In this document: positions 52,200-62,737 of the stretch, in pieces
Layout: each line of letters opens with the position of its first letter
Position numbering within the stretch: position 1 is the first letter of the stretch
DNA from: Tritrichomonas musculus
Lineage: Eukaryota; Parabasalia; Tritrichomonadida; Tritrichomonadidae
DNA: 64,000 bases
NCBI GenBank assembly: GCA_039105265.1
Contig: JAPFFF010000006.1
Span: 3,720,001-3,784,000, forward strand
Reading direction: 5' to 3'
Notes under the pieces: model-generated
Told to the model about the DNA's origin: nothing
The model's database searches: none
What the model saw: the letters and a program-made list of their open reading frames with translations, nothing else
Made by a program: the position numbers and the translations under genes

Positions 52200-53619
52200 T
52201 AAAGTTTAAAGATATTTTAAATAAAATAACTATTAAATTATGTGTAAGCCATCCAAGACTTTTTCCAGTTATTTTATATTTAGATAGATTTTTAATAGCT
52301 ACATATAATTTACTATTTAAAAAATCAAAATCATCAAAGGTGAATTAGATAATCGCATTTTATTTTCCATAAAAAATAATTTGGGTAAAAAATGGTCATT
52401 TTGAATTTTTTGATTTTATAAATGGCGGAACCTCATTTTAAATAATATTCCCTATTCTTATAATATATTTTAAAGCAAAAATATTGAGTTTGATCGTTTA
52501 AATTTTATTTTCTAACCGCCGAAAATTGAATCATTCCGTTTATTAATTCAACTTTTTGAATTCATTTTTCAAACTAAACTTTATCTTTGAAGTTATGTTC
52601 AAACAAAATATATCATTTTATTGAGCATTAAAAGAAGAAATCGAATATTACAAAATAAAAAGTTAGAAAAGATCATGTATCGAAAAAACTTAAAAATAAT
52701 TATTATATTAACTTTTTTGGACTAACGGCAAAGTAATTATAAATATTTATGTTTTATAATGTATAATGCATATGTATAAAATCAAATAGTATTAGTAGTT
52801 TTGAAGGATATCTCTTACGAAGAGAGATCTATTAGTATGTGAAGTCAAAAAAAACTCGATGAATATCAAGTTTTTTGATTGGTTTCAATGACCAATTTAT
52901 AGATTATTAAATGGGTAAGAAAATTTATTAAAATCACCAAATAAAACCTAAAATTCGAAGAGATTTTGAAACTTTTTGAGGTCAAAAAAAGAGTGTCCCA
53001 CCCATATTAAATTTTATATAAAAATCCAAATAAATTATACCATAATTCTTTTCTTGAAAAATTTTAATATATTGGACTTCAGTTTGTCAAAATGAAATAA
53101 AAAAAAAGTTTTTTATACTTAATTACATATATATTATAAGAAAAATTCTGTTTTAATACCTTGTATCATCGAATTTCATGAATATAATTCTTTTTTAATT
53201 GAATTGAAAAGTTTGAAATTGTTCTCAAAATTGATTATGGTATACAATAATATAATTCATTTTTATCTTTATATAAATGTTAATAATCTATTTTATTAAT
53301 TATTTTATATTCATTATTAAATATATTTTATATATAAATAATATCGCTTTTAAGGTATAATCGACCAATCATCAATAAATAAGTATAATCTAAATCTCAT
53401 GTAAAATAATGAAATTGTGAATAATTGAATAGAAATAAACAGAAAATTTCTGTATTGAAAATAAATTATTCAAATTTTTTCTAAAAAATAAATTAGTGAA
53501 ACACTGCACTTTTCCCAGAAAATGAAGCAAAAAGGGAGAGCATAAACCTTCGGTTCGAAATCATAATACCAAAATAATGATATTTTTCAGGCAATTTTTA
53601 ATAATAATAATAATATTAT
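52200..53619. other. AT-rich intergenic region
   Basis: About 1.4 kb between the BspA-like gene and the nucleosidase gene. No coding pattern, clear inverted ends or RNA gene was seen. Confidence 0.5.
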
Positions 53620-54588
53620 TTAAGGATTTGCAATTTTTTCTATCAATAAATGTGCCAATTCACCTGCAATGTTAGAGGCATCTACAAATGAATTTTGGTA
53701 ATCTTCTGCATTATCATGGTCAACAACAGCAATATCACTTAATGAACGGATTGTAAGTATAGGAGTACCAAATTTATGAGCAACATGCGCAATTGATGCA
53801 CCTTCCATTTCAACACAAATTACTTCTTTGAAATTTGTAGAAATGTGGGCAACTTGATTAGAATTATAAATGAATTGGTCAGCAGAGCCGATTGTACCAT
53901 AAAAGAAGTTAACGCTATCTCTCTTATAATCAGGATATTTTTTGCTAACATCAAGTTTTTGAATAAATTCATTTTGATTATCCTTAACAATTTTAATTAG
54001 ATCTTGGCTTGCTATAAAATGTGAAGGTTCACCTGATATTTGGCCGAGTTCTGTATCTTCTCCATGACAATCAACATCTGTATATGTGAAATTCTCTGAG
54101 AAAACGAAATCCAAAATTTTTTGATCACCAGAAAATCCACCAGCGACACCAACGTTAATAATAATTTGTGGTTTATGAGTCATTAAAACAACAGTAGTTG
54201 AGTAAGCTGAATTAACTTTACCAATTCCACAAAGTGCTGCAACTATTTTAATTCCTGAATAATTAAATGAATGCATTTCAACATTACTAATATTTTCTTT
54301 AGTAATTTGTGTTTTGTCTTTTGGTCCTAATGCTTCAATGACACCATTTAATTCAGAAGTCATTGGTGTAATGAAAGCAATTGATTCATAAAGTGGCTTT
54401 GTTTCAGCAGGTCTCTTATTAGATTTCTTTCGTGTAAGTCCTACTCCTAATCCAACAGCTAAGCCAGCAACACAAACAACTACAACAGTAACAACTGTAA
54501 TAATAAGGCACTTATTCTTCTTTGGTTTGACTTCAGCTGAATTGCTATCTTCGTCTTTGACTCCTTCCTTTGGATCTAATGATGACAT
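53620..54588 (-). CDS. membrane-anchored MTA/SAH nucleosidase
   Basis: A 322-aa protein with an acidic/lysine-rich N-terminus, one membrane span (about residues 27-50, LIITVVTVVVVCVAGLAVGL) followed by RKK, and a nucleoside phosphorylase-fold domain from about 66. The MTAN catalytic residues are all present: Glu79 in PMTSELNG, Glu262 in VEMEGASIAHV (E. coli Glu174 equivalent) and Asp285 in IRSLSDIA (E. coli Asp197 equivalent). The enzyme cleaves adenine from 5'-methylthioadenosine or S-adenosylhomocysteine. Trichomonads salvage purines and cannot make them, so a surface- or vesicle-facing enzyme could supply adenine. The single anchor predicts type II topology with the domain outside the cytosol. 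Bacterial-type origin is likely by transfer. An initiator is at 54599. Confidence 0.88.
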   Translation of the reverse strand: MSSLDPKEGVKDEDSNSAEVKPKKNKCLIITVVTVVVVCVAGLAVGLGVGLTRKKSNKRPAETKPLYESIAFITPMTSELNGVIEALGPKDKTQITKENISNVEMHSFNYSGIKIVAALCGIGKVNSAYSTTVVLMTHKPQIIINVGVAGGFSGDQKILDFVFSENFTYTDVDCHGEDTELGQISGEPSHFIASQDLIKIVKDNQNEFIQKLDVSKKYPDYKRDSVNFFYGTIGSADQFIYNSNQVAHISTNFKEVICVEMEGASIAHVAHKFGTPILTIRSLSDIAVVDHDNAEDYQNSFVDASNIAGELAHLLIEKIANP

Positions 54589-54596
54589 TTCTAAAA

Positions 54597-54601
54597 AATG
54601 A
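54597..54601 (-). promoter_or_regulatory. initiator (Inr) element
   Basis: On the minus strand TCATT fits TCA+1Y(T/A). The A at 54599 gives an 11-nt leader to the nucleosidase ATG. Confidence 0.5.
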
Positions 54602-56290
54602 AGAGAAAGAAAAGTATCGTATAATCACATAACATCATACATCAAATTTCTTATCTCTCAATTTTTTAAAGCATTTTAAACTTTTGTTTCAATTTTTTTT
54701 ATTCCATTCTTTCTGCTATAAAACATTAAAAATCTATTCAGTAAATATAATCTATGAAAAGGTCGAGAATTATTTCAATTTTTTTAAAATTAAAATTGGC
54801 TATTCTATGGACGAATAAAACTTTTTGTTAAGATTTTGGTAGAATCTTTTAGAAAATATAATTTAACTTCTCTATTTTAGGAACGGCTTATAAGAAAAAA
54901 AATTGGATCTCTCAAAATTAAGGGTAAAGTTGGCTTTTCTTTTTTTTGAAATCTTTTAATTTATTCTATGTGCTGCTTGAATGAATTGTATGATCATTGA
55001 ATTTATTTCTATGCAAATTCAATCTTTTCTGAGGGGCATTCAAATGTACAGAAAAAAAGGAGCTCCACAGAGCTATCAAATCAAATTTTCAACTTCTAAT
55101 CAACACAGATGAACGTAAAATATTCTAAATTTTGTATTTTTCTCAGAAAAATGAATAAAAAAGGAAAAAAATAAAATAACAAAAATTAGGATTATGCAAT
55201 TATTACTTGAATGGTTTTTTATTAATAAAATTATGATATTATATATATATGCCATGCATCTATAAATATTTGTCAATTATTGTTAAACAATGCTACGTAG
55301 ATGATGAGAAATAATGAATTTTTTTATAATTTTGAAAACACCAATTCTTGATCTGCTAGTCCTCATGGAATTTGGATGAAATATTTTTTTAATATGAATA
55401 TTTTACATCCATATTTGATGTCAACACTAAAAAATACATTTTTTTGGTAGGGATAAAATAATTTTGATTTTACAACATGAAAATTTTTATTTTTCAAGTC
55501 GGCTCTTGTAGAAGGAGAATTGTTAGAAATCATTAAAGTGTATATATAATCGATACCAAATGTATTGATTAAAAATGCTTGATACAATAGTTGAAAAGCA
55601 AACAATTGAAAAATTTGGATAATGAAAATTGCAGCATTTCGTAATAAAATGTTTTTATCGTATTTAATACTGCATAACAAATACCCTAATTTGATTTTGA
55701 AATCAATATATTGCCTTGAAAACGAAAAAAAAGCGTTTTGGAATGAAATCAGTTTTTATAAAAATAATGGATAATTGTAAAATTTGAATTAAAATTAAAA
55801 TTTTAACTAAAATTTATTATTGCTCTTATCTATTTATTATATTAATTAATATATTTACTAACATATAATATACTTATTATATTATTTAATTATAATAAAT
55901 TAAAATGAATATATCATTTTATCACTATTTAAATCGTGATAATGGCCATTTTAATTATTTTAACTTTTGATACAATTGAATAGTATTAAAAATAATTTTA
56001 GGTTTTTATTTCAATTTTTGGAAATATATATAAATAAGCATATCTTATAATAATAATAACAATTTTAAATAAATTATTTGATATCTAGTAATATGGTCAT
56101 AAATATAAGATGTTTTTAAAATCAATTTTTTATTTCAGGCAAAAAAATTTTTTTTTAACATTTTACTTTTTTTTTTTTATTTAGATGATTTTAATTTCTA
56201 TTTTTAATTGGCTGAGTAATTAGAAAAAGTTTATCTGAAAATAGTTTTTAGAACTTTTTCAGTTTATACACGGTCAATGAGAAACTTTTT

Positions 56291-56350
56291 GATAAATCCT
56301 GAAATATTAAAAAGCGTGAATATCTATTCATGCTTTTTTATAGATTTATC
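56291..56350. repeat. 60-bp hairpin in the transposon
   Basis: GATAAATC...AAAAAGCGTGAATA pairs with TATTCATGCTTTTTT...GATTTATC. It lies about 650 bases upstream of the transposase-like gene. It may be a regulatory or subterminal structure. Confidence 0.5.
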
Positions 56351-56978
56351 AAATATTTTCTTTTTAGAAAAAATTCATAAAATTGGATTATCTTCGATTA
56401 TTCCTCTCTAAAATTGTAAGAATTTTTTTATATTCCTTATTTTTTATTTAATTTGAATTTGAAAATAGTACATATCAAGCAAGATTATTAAAAAAATAAA
56501 AATTTGAGACAATCCTTTTAAAAAAAGTATTAAAAAGTAAAAAAAAAAATTATCGATAATATGTTAATGGAAATATGGTTAAAAATGAAATAATATAAAT
56601 ATAAAGTTTTGAATTAGATTTATTTTTTTTTATACAAAACTTTATTGAAAATATATTCTCATAGGCTTTGAAATTATTGAAAAGTTATATGAATTCAAAT
56701 ATCCTCTTAATAATTTTAATTAAAATAACTTAATGCAGCATTTTCAAAATACTTTATCATTGAATTAATATATATACAAATTTGTCATGCATATTTGTAG
56801 AACAAAAGCATTTTTTATTATGATTTATTTTTTAAGATAGAAACAATTGAATGAAATAATAAAAAATTAACATTCAATTATCTATGTTCTGACTTTTGAG
56901 AAAGTTGTGAAAATTTCAAAGAAAATTTTATTACTTATGACTTTTTGTGAAGTTCAAAAATTTTAGTTTATATTTACT

Positions 56979-56983
56979 TCACT
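56979..56983 (+). promoter_or_regulatory. initiator (Inr) element
   Basis: TCACT matches TCA+1Y(T/A); the A at 56981 lies 16 nt before the ATG at 56997, supporting that start and host-type transcription of the transposon gene. Confidence 0.45.
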
Positions 56984-56996
56984 TTTATTGTTTTTC

Positions 56997-58475
56997 ATGA
57001 ATCAACATACATTAAGACATTCAACTTTTCAAGAATTATTAGAAAGAAATGTACACAAACCAAAAAACATTGAAAAGATCAAAAGAAACTTGAAAGAGAT
57101 ATTATCAATCATTATCAATGGATATGGCTATGAAGGAATTGAATCTTATTGTTCTATGACAGAGAAATACATAATATCAAGAACAATATATTATGATTAC
57201 TTGTTTTTAATTGATATTGTACTCAGAGATTTAGCCGAAAAAGTTTGCCAAGAAAAATTGGATGAACTGAAAAAAACCACTCAAATAAAATTAGGCTTCG
57301 ATGCTTCGTGGAGCCACCGAAGAAATGGTCAACACTGCCTTGGAATTTTAATGGATTTAAAGACTAACTTCATTATTTGTTTCCATCTTGTTCACCATGG
57401 GAAAGAACAAGCTGCCTCTTTAAGTTCCACAGAAAAGCATTCAAAAAATATGGAAGGCATTTCATTGAACCATATCATCGAAAGGACACAAATAGACTCC
57501 TTAAGCAATCTAACTTTCATTCATGATTGCGATCTCACAGATCATAAATTAATATCAGAAAAACTTCCTCTTGCCAAAATTAAATTTGACACAAATCATT
57601 TATGCAAAAAAACCAAGAAAATTATAAATCAAATTTGCATGAACGATCAAGATTTGAAAAACCTTAATGAATTAATTCAAAATTTTTTTTCAATTTTACT
57701 ACATGACAAAAATTTTAATAATGAAGAAAAACTCCAGAAATGGGAAAGCATGCCAAACTATTTTATTGAACATGAGGATCTGGACCCAGAATATAATGCT
57801 AAAGCATTAAAAACACTAGATGAATTAATCTCAGACATATCTGATACATTTAGTAAAGTTGATCCAGAGTATACTACCAACCCAATTGAGTCGTTTAACC
57901 ATTCTCGTGCTTCAATAGCCAGCAAAAACACAGCCTTTAGAATTAGCTGGAGAATCCGTGCATATGTATCAATCATCAAATGGAATGTTCCATATTGGAA
58001 AAAAGCGATCTTTGATTCTTTTCAGTTAACACTTCCTAATCATGTAATGTTACATGAAAAAGCTTTGGTAGAAACAAAAAGAAAGAAAGCCACAACAACA
58101 AAAACAGATGCATATAAAAAGAAAAGAGCAATCAAAAGAAAAATAAAAGCCAATAAGTACAAAGTCAGTTCAAAAGATAAGATGGTACACAATTATGCTG
58201 ATGACATGCTTGAAGATATTTCTTCAATGGATGTGCGAAACAAAAGACGAAAAGGGAAGTTTTCACCCGTACAGCAATTGATTATTGATGCTATATCAGC
58301 ATTAGCCACTGAAGATAAGCCATTTGTGCCGTACAACAAAATAATGAAATATATTACTACATACTTTGACACAAGCAAATATGCTCGACCTCAATTCGTA
58401 ATTAGATCGCAGGTAACCAGACTAGTCAACATGAACATTTTAATTCAAAAAAGATTTTCTTTTAAGCTTGTTTGA
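56997..58475 (+). CDS. DDE-type transposase with C-terminal winged-helix-like segment
   Basis: The ATG at 56997 gives a 492-aa protein. Helical residues 1-95 are followed by an RNase H-like core: LGFDASWSHRRNGQHCLGIL (Asp102), FIHDCDLTDHK (Asp177 or Asp179) and TTNPIESFNHSRAS (Glu298), with spacing suited to a DDE/DDD transposase. Phrases like D.SWSHRRN and N..ES.N occur in eukaryotic DNA transposases of the Kolobok/Mutator-like groups. A very basic stretch (about 350-395) leads to residues 425-492, whose pattern (VQQLIIDAISAL, IMKYITTYF, VTRLVNMNILIQKRFSFKLV) resembles the winged helix of linker histones H1/H5. The gene sits in the middle of perfect inverted repeats, so it is probably the element's own enzyme. 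Confidence 0.7.
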   Translation: MNQHTLRHSTFQELLERNVHKPKNIEKIKRNLKEILSIIINGYGYEGIESYCSMTEKYIISRTIYYDYLFLIDIVLRDLAEKVCQEKLDELKKTTQIKLGFDASWSHRRNGQHCLGILMDLKTNFIICFHLVHHGKEQAASLSSTEKHSKNMEGISLNHIIERTQIDSLSNLTFIHDCDLTDHKLISEKLPLAKIKFDTNHLCKKTKKIINQICMNDQDLKNLNELIQNFFSILLHDKNFNNEEKLQKWESMPNYFIEHEDLDPEYNAKALKTLDELISDISDTFSKVDPEYTTNPIESFNHSRASIASKNTAFRISWRIRAYVSIIKWNVPYWKKAIFDSFQLTLPNHVMLHEKALVETKRKKATTTKTDAYKKKRAIKRKIKANKYKVSSKDKMVHNYADDMLEDISSMDVRNKRRKGKFSPVQQLIIDAISALATEDKPFVPYNKIMKYITTYFDTSKYARPQFVIRSQVTRLVNMNILIQKRFSFKLV

Positions 58476-60041
58476 CGAAATCAATTGATGATCATCAAAC
58501 AATTATTTGATAATAAACATTCTTCTTATTACATTTATTTACTTTTTATTCTCCATATCTTTTGCTTTATTATGTTTATATAAATCTATTTATTCTATAA
58601 GAGATATTTTAAAAATAAAAAAAAAATAAAATTCAAAAGTTTATACAAATTATATGTATTTTTCTATGGTTTACATTTTTAATCTTATGAAAATAAAAGA
58701 AAAAAAATATTGAAAAATATGGATGATAGAAGCATTTCTAGAGGTTTTTAACACTTGGATATGAAACTAGAGATAAATAGGAGATCAATAGTAGTATAAC
58801 TGGCGTTTGGTCAAGAACCTATTGTATGGGATATACATATGGATTTGAAAAAACTGAAAGAATATGAAAGGTTAGACTCTTTTGTTGATTTTTTTTTGGT
58901 ATTTTGATTGCTGTTCATGGACTCTTTGTTCGAATTTGGAGAATTCAAATTTGAATTTTCCCAAATGATAAATAATCGAAAAAAGTAATCGTTTTTTTTT
59001 TTATTTAAAGTTTTTTATTTCAAGATCCTTAAAAAAAATTATATTACATATATATATTTGATATATATATATAAACAATTTATATATATGTTTAATTAAT
59101 AATATTGATAATATGCTAATTAACTATATAAAGAGATAAAAACATATGAATTCAAAATCAGTTTAAATTATTAATTTTTTCTCAAAATATGAAATTTATA
59201 ACAGATTTGTTTTTTATTAATTAATATAATCAATCAAAATAATAGTTATATTTGCATGATAATATTTATACAATTTGTGAGAAAGAATTACTAATTTTGA
59301 GAGTGCTAACCCTTATTTTAATTCAAAAACTGAAATATAATATATAGAATTTATTTGATTATTTTTTTATTAGTATCTTTGGATATAAATTGGATCAACT
59401 ATTAATATTTATTTATAATGTTATATTTATAAATATTACATTAATAATCATATCATTGGAGTATTTGATAAAAATTTAATTAATTTAATTTATAAATACT
59501 GGCATAAAATAAAGATATTTGATCAATCTATGTCATATAATATTATATTTATTACCTAGATATAATATTTAATTCTTTATGCCAGAAAAATATAGAGATA
59601 ATCTGACAATTATGTTTAATTTTTGAACAAATATAATCTATAATTGTATATTAGCACGCAACAAAATATATTAAATATTTAGATATCATATATATTTATA
59701 GATATTCAAAATGGCTAAATAAAAGTATTTTTATATAAATGAAAAATATTCTCAATTTTTTGAAAGAATGTTTTTTTTATTCAATTATTTGAGGCAATTG
59801 AAATGTAAAAAAATTGATATTTTTACAAATTCTCTTGTTTATAATATAAAATATATTTTAACAAAACATTAAACAAATCAAATATATATATTAATGTATA
59901 TATATATAAAATAATTAATTTAAAATTTTTATTTGAAAAGATATATAAATATTTATCATATTTTAAAGGAATTTCTAATTTGCCATTAGCAAAAACTCAT
60001 AGAATATTTTGAAAGATATTACAAAAAGTGGGGAAAAGTTG
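58476..60041. other. AT-rich 3' half of the transposon
   Basis: About 1.6 kb after the transposase gene with no ORF above 50 codons or internal element that I can define. Confidence 0.5.
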
Positions 60042-60209
60042 AGAAAAGCCAACTTTACCCTTAACAACGTTTTATCAGAATTTTTTTTTTCCTTCTCAAT
60101 ATTATCAACGTTTGATCAGAAAAAATATTTGGATATTATCATCAATGATTTCAACTATTTAAAATCGACCAAGCCGCAAAAATTATATTTAGATCAATTT
60201 TGTATATAA

Positions 60210-61190
60210 TAGATACTTTGATTGTACAATTATCAATTCTAACTACAATTTTACAAATTAATATTTATTAAATTACTAAATTTAGATAAAAAGAATGTTA
60301 ATACACTAAAAATTAGCTTATATAAGATCTTTATAAACATAAATTTTGTTTACTTTCTCTAAAATAATTCATCATTAATATCAATTTTTTTTGTTTAACT
60401 CAACTTTATGTTTTTATCATATCCAAAGATTACATAGATACTTTCATTTGTTCATTTTCCAAAGTTTACGTTTCAGATATTATGTGAATTGATATTTAAC
60501 GTGCAAAGATAATGGTCAAAAAAATTTATTATTTCGATGGTTATATTTTTTTTATTATTTATTATCATGCTTTATCATAAATAAATATTAAAAATTTTAA
60601 CAAAATATTCAAATATATCTTTAAATATGAATCATCCAGAACTTTAAGGGATAAAGTTTTCAAATAATTGATTTGAATATTTCAATTTTCTTCAATAGGT
60701 TAGTTTTTTCTTATTATTGCCGTAATATATGACTAGAAATATATTTTACAAAATAATTTCTAGATAAGATTTAAATCTTATTAGAAAAAATTTTATGCAA
60801 TTTAAAAATTGTTATAATGTTTGATTATTCATTGAGAACTACATTCGTTCTCAGATCTGAAATCTTTAATATCTATTGTTATAACTGATTATAGAAATTT
60901 TTTCATATCATTCATTAAAGTTGACTAAAAATGAGTAATTCATTATCACAAAATTTTTTTTGTAAACTATTTAAAATTATTTATTTTATATTAAGCATAT
61001 CTCGTTATTTAACCAATTTTATTTATATAATATACCTTATTTAAATATTAATATATATTTATATTATGTATTATATTATTTTTTACCTTAATATTGATCG
61101 ATAATATTTTAATATTAATATATATATTTTTTTGAGCAATATTACTAAGTCCTTTGTTAATATATAATTTGGGCAAAAATTATATTGAAT
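60210..61190. other. AT-rich intergenic region
   Basis: Nearly 1 kb of very AT-rich DNA ending at a sharp change to GC-rich sequence near 61200. Nothing else was recognised. Confidence 0.5.
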
Positions 61191-61202
61191 TCTTTTTTAT
61201 CA

Positions 61203-61490
61203 TTAAATTGGTGTACAGCATGTCATTGATTGTGATGAACTGCCTGGTGTTTGATTTGCGGCCGTCTGTTGGGCCTGCGTTGTAGTCGGTGTCCGTGTCG
61301 AACACGCAGTCTGTGAAATCGATGATGTAGCTCTCGGTGTTCTGATCTCAACCTGCCAGGATATGCACATGGCAATGTTGCCTACTGCACCGGGCAGCTC
61401 CTCTTGGCTGCATCTGGCAACCACTGGCATAGCGAGATCGCTCACGTGCTGTATGAAGCCAGCTGATCTTTCTGTGCTCATGAGGAACAT
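61203..61490 (-). pseudogene. downstream frame in the GC-rich island, frameshifted
   Basis: Starting at the ATG at 61488-61490, three bases after the upstream stop, the frame reads MSTERSAGFIQHVSDLAMPV and AVGNIAMCISWQVE with good coding character. It then becomes Thr/Ser/Gln-rich. After about residue 50 the plausible sequence moves to another frame (NTESYIIDFTDCVFDTDTDY, then RQFITINDMLYTNL), so a frameshift is likely near 61345. The family is unknown. Confidence 0.45.
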
Positions 61491-61493
61491 GTT

Positions 61494-62072
61494 TTACTTG
61501 TAGTATGTGTAGCTGTAATTCACGATCCAGCCTACTATTCTCTGTATGGCATCGTACCACCCCGCAGCATCAGCCATAATTGGCAAGTCAGGTCTTTCCC
61601 TTGCGTAATCTTTCTTTGCTTCATATAGGCATATTGGGAAGTTGTCTATCAGAACAACCTCTCCACCTGTATCCAGCATCCTCAGCTTGTTGCGCAATAT
61701 TTTGCCACCAGGGACGACTGCGATCTTGACACTTTCAATGTAGAACTCCGGCTGCTCCTCGAAGCTGATCTCGACAATCGCATCAGGGCACTCATCTCTC
61801 ATGTACTTGACGTGTCGTATACACTTGCATTTATCAATTCTGATGTTGGGATCATCCCTGCTGATCAATAGTTTGCAATCCGGCACGCATGCTCTCACGG
61901 CAACCTCCGCAAGCACCTTGTTGTGCCGCATGACCGCGCTCTCCTTGAACCACCGGCCAATACTGCTGCACTCCTCCTCGTCATACGGTGAGAAGTGTGT
62001 GATAATTTTGTAGTCCAAGCACAGCTCATTCGTGTAGTTGTCAACCTCCCTGCCTTTGTACTTCACCTTCAT
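61494..62072 (-). CDS. unknown protein in the GC-rich island, 192 aa
   Basis: A 192-codon frame from an ATG at 62070-62072. Codons before this ATG (QLFVQR) also look coding back to a stop near 62096, at the island's edge, so the true 5' end may be cut off. The product is a compact, apparently soluble alpha/beta protein with several cysteines (CVPDCKLL, KCKCIRH) and stretches such as PDAIVEISFEEQPEFYIESV, GGEVVLIDNFPICLYEAKK and MADAAGWYDAIQRIVGWI. There is no signal peptide or membrane span. I do not recognise a family. Codon use differs sharply from its neighbours, and the next frame follows after 3 bases, which argues for a non-trichomonad source. Confidence 0.55.
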   Translation of the reverse strand: MKVKYKGREVDNYTNELCLDYKIITHFSPYDEEECSSIGRWFKESAVMRHNKVLAEVAVRACVPDCKLLISRDDPNIRIDKCKCIRHVKYMRDECPDAIVEISFEEQPEFYIESVKIAVVPGGKILRNKLRMLDTGGEVVLIDNFPICLYEAKKDYARERPDLPIMADAAGWYDAIQRIVGWIVNYSYTYYK

Positions 62073-62097
62073 GCGCTGGACGAACAGCTGCTTTATT

Positions 62098-62737
62098 CAG
62101 CTAGATTTGCATTAATGATATCTCTTAATATAAACGATATTACTCTAAATAAAACCAAAATCAACATTTATATAAGTGAAATTTATATAAGTGATAATAG
62201 GAGTCCACAAAAAACATTGTTATTTCCGGTTTTTAAATTGTATGACATTCTTTTAAATACATTTCGAACAAAAGAAAGAAAGAAAGTGAGAGTTAATAAT
62301 TTTATGGAATGAGATATGGCAGAGCAAATTGATACATTAAAACCAAAAATATTAATTATTAATTAATCTAGAAATTTTTGGTAATGGTAAAAACATGAAG
62401 AAATAAGTGAATTATTTCATCTTTATTTGTGAATCTTCATTTAATTTGAAAGTTTTGAAGCGAATAAATAGTCAAATTAAATATTTGGATTGGCTCTTGA
62501 TTACTCTCTATACAAATAATCAATTAATGAATTCGATCTAGTAAATTTGAATTATTAAATATAATCATCAAATATAATTGACGAAGCCAATAAATAAGTT
62601 ATTTGAATAATAAAATTATTAAGGTCAATATATGGTCAAATATTTTACCTTACAAAATTTTTTAAATTGATGTCATATTATAATGTTAAATTTTCGTCAA
62701 AGAAAAAAAAAGTGTTGTCAAACTTTTACTTTTAGAT
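62098..62737. other. AT-rich spacer upstream of the RBR gene
   Basis: About 640 bases. A plus-strand stretch at 62110-62312 (DITLNKTKINIYISEIYISD, then KTLLFPVFKLYDILLNTF) has mild coding character but no ATG, and may be a gene remnant cut by the GC-rich island. No initiator is clear for the RBR gene. Confidence 0.4.

Larger units (their letters stand above)
54918..60064. mobile_element. 5.1-kb TTAA-flanked DNA transposon (Kolobok-like)
   Basis: GGGTAAAGTTGGCTTTTCT at 54922-54940 is perfectly inverted at 60042-60060, and TTAA flanks both ends (54918-54921, 60061-60064). The 5139-bp element carries one long ORF with DDE-like acidic residues and otherwise AT-rich DNA without other genes. Perfect ends plus an intact ORF suggest recent activity. 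TTAA duplication is shared by Kolobok and piggyBac superfamilies; the protein lacks piggyBac features I know, so Kolobok-like is the better guess. The right flank continues an open frame (to 60209) that is also open across the left flank if the element is ignored. Confidence 0.75.
61200..62097. other. GC-rich foreign island, about 0.9 kb
   Basis: Base composition jumps from strongly AT-rich to about balanced GC at 61200 and back at about 62097. Inside, reading frames on the minus strand use G/C-ending codons freely, unlike every other gene in the window. Two frames lie head-to-tail with only 3 bases between stop and next ATG, a prokaryote- or virus-like arrangement. No terminal repeats or target duplication were seen. 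It could be a transferred fragment, a viral insertion or an assembly chimera. Confidence 0.75.
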
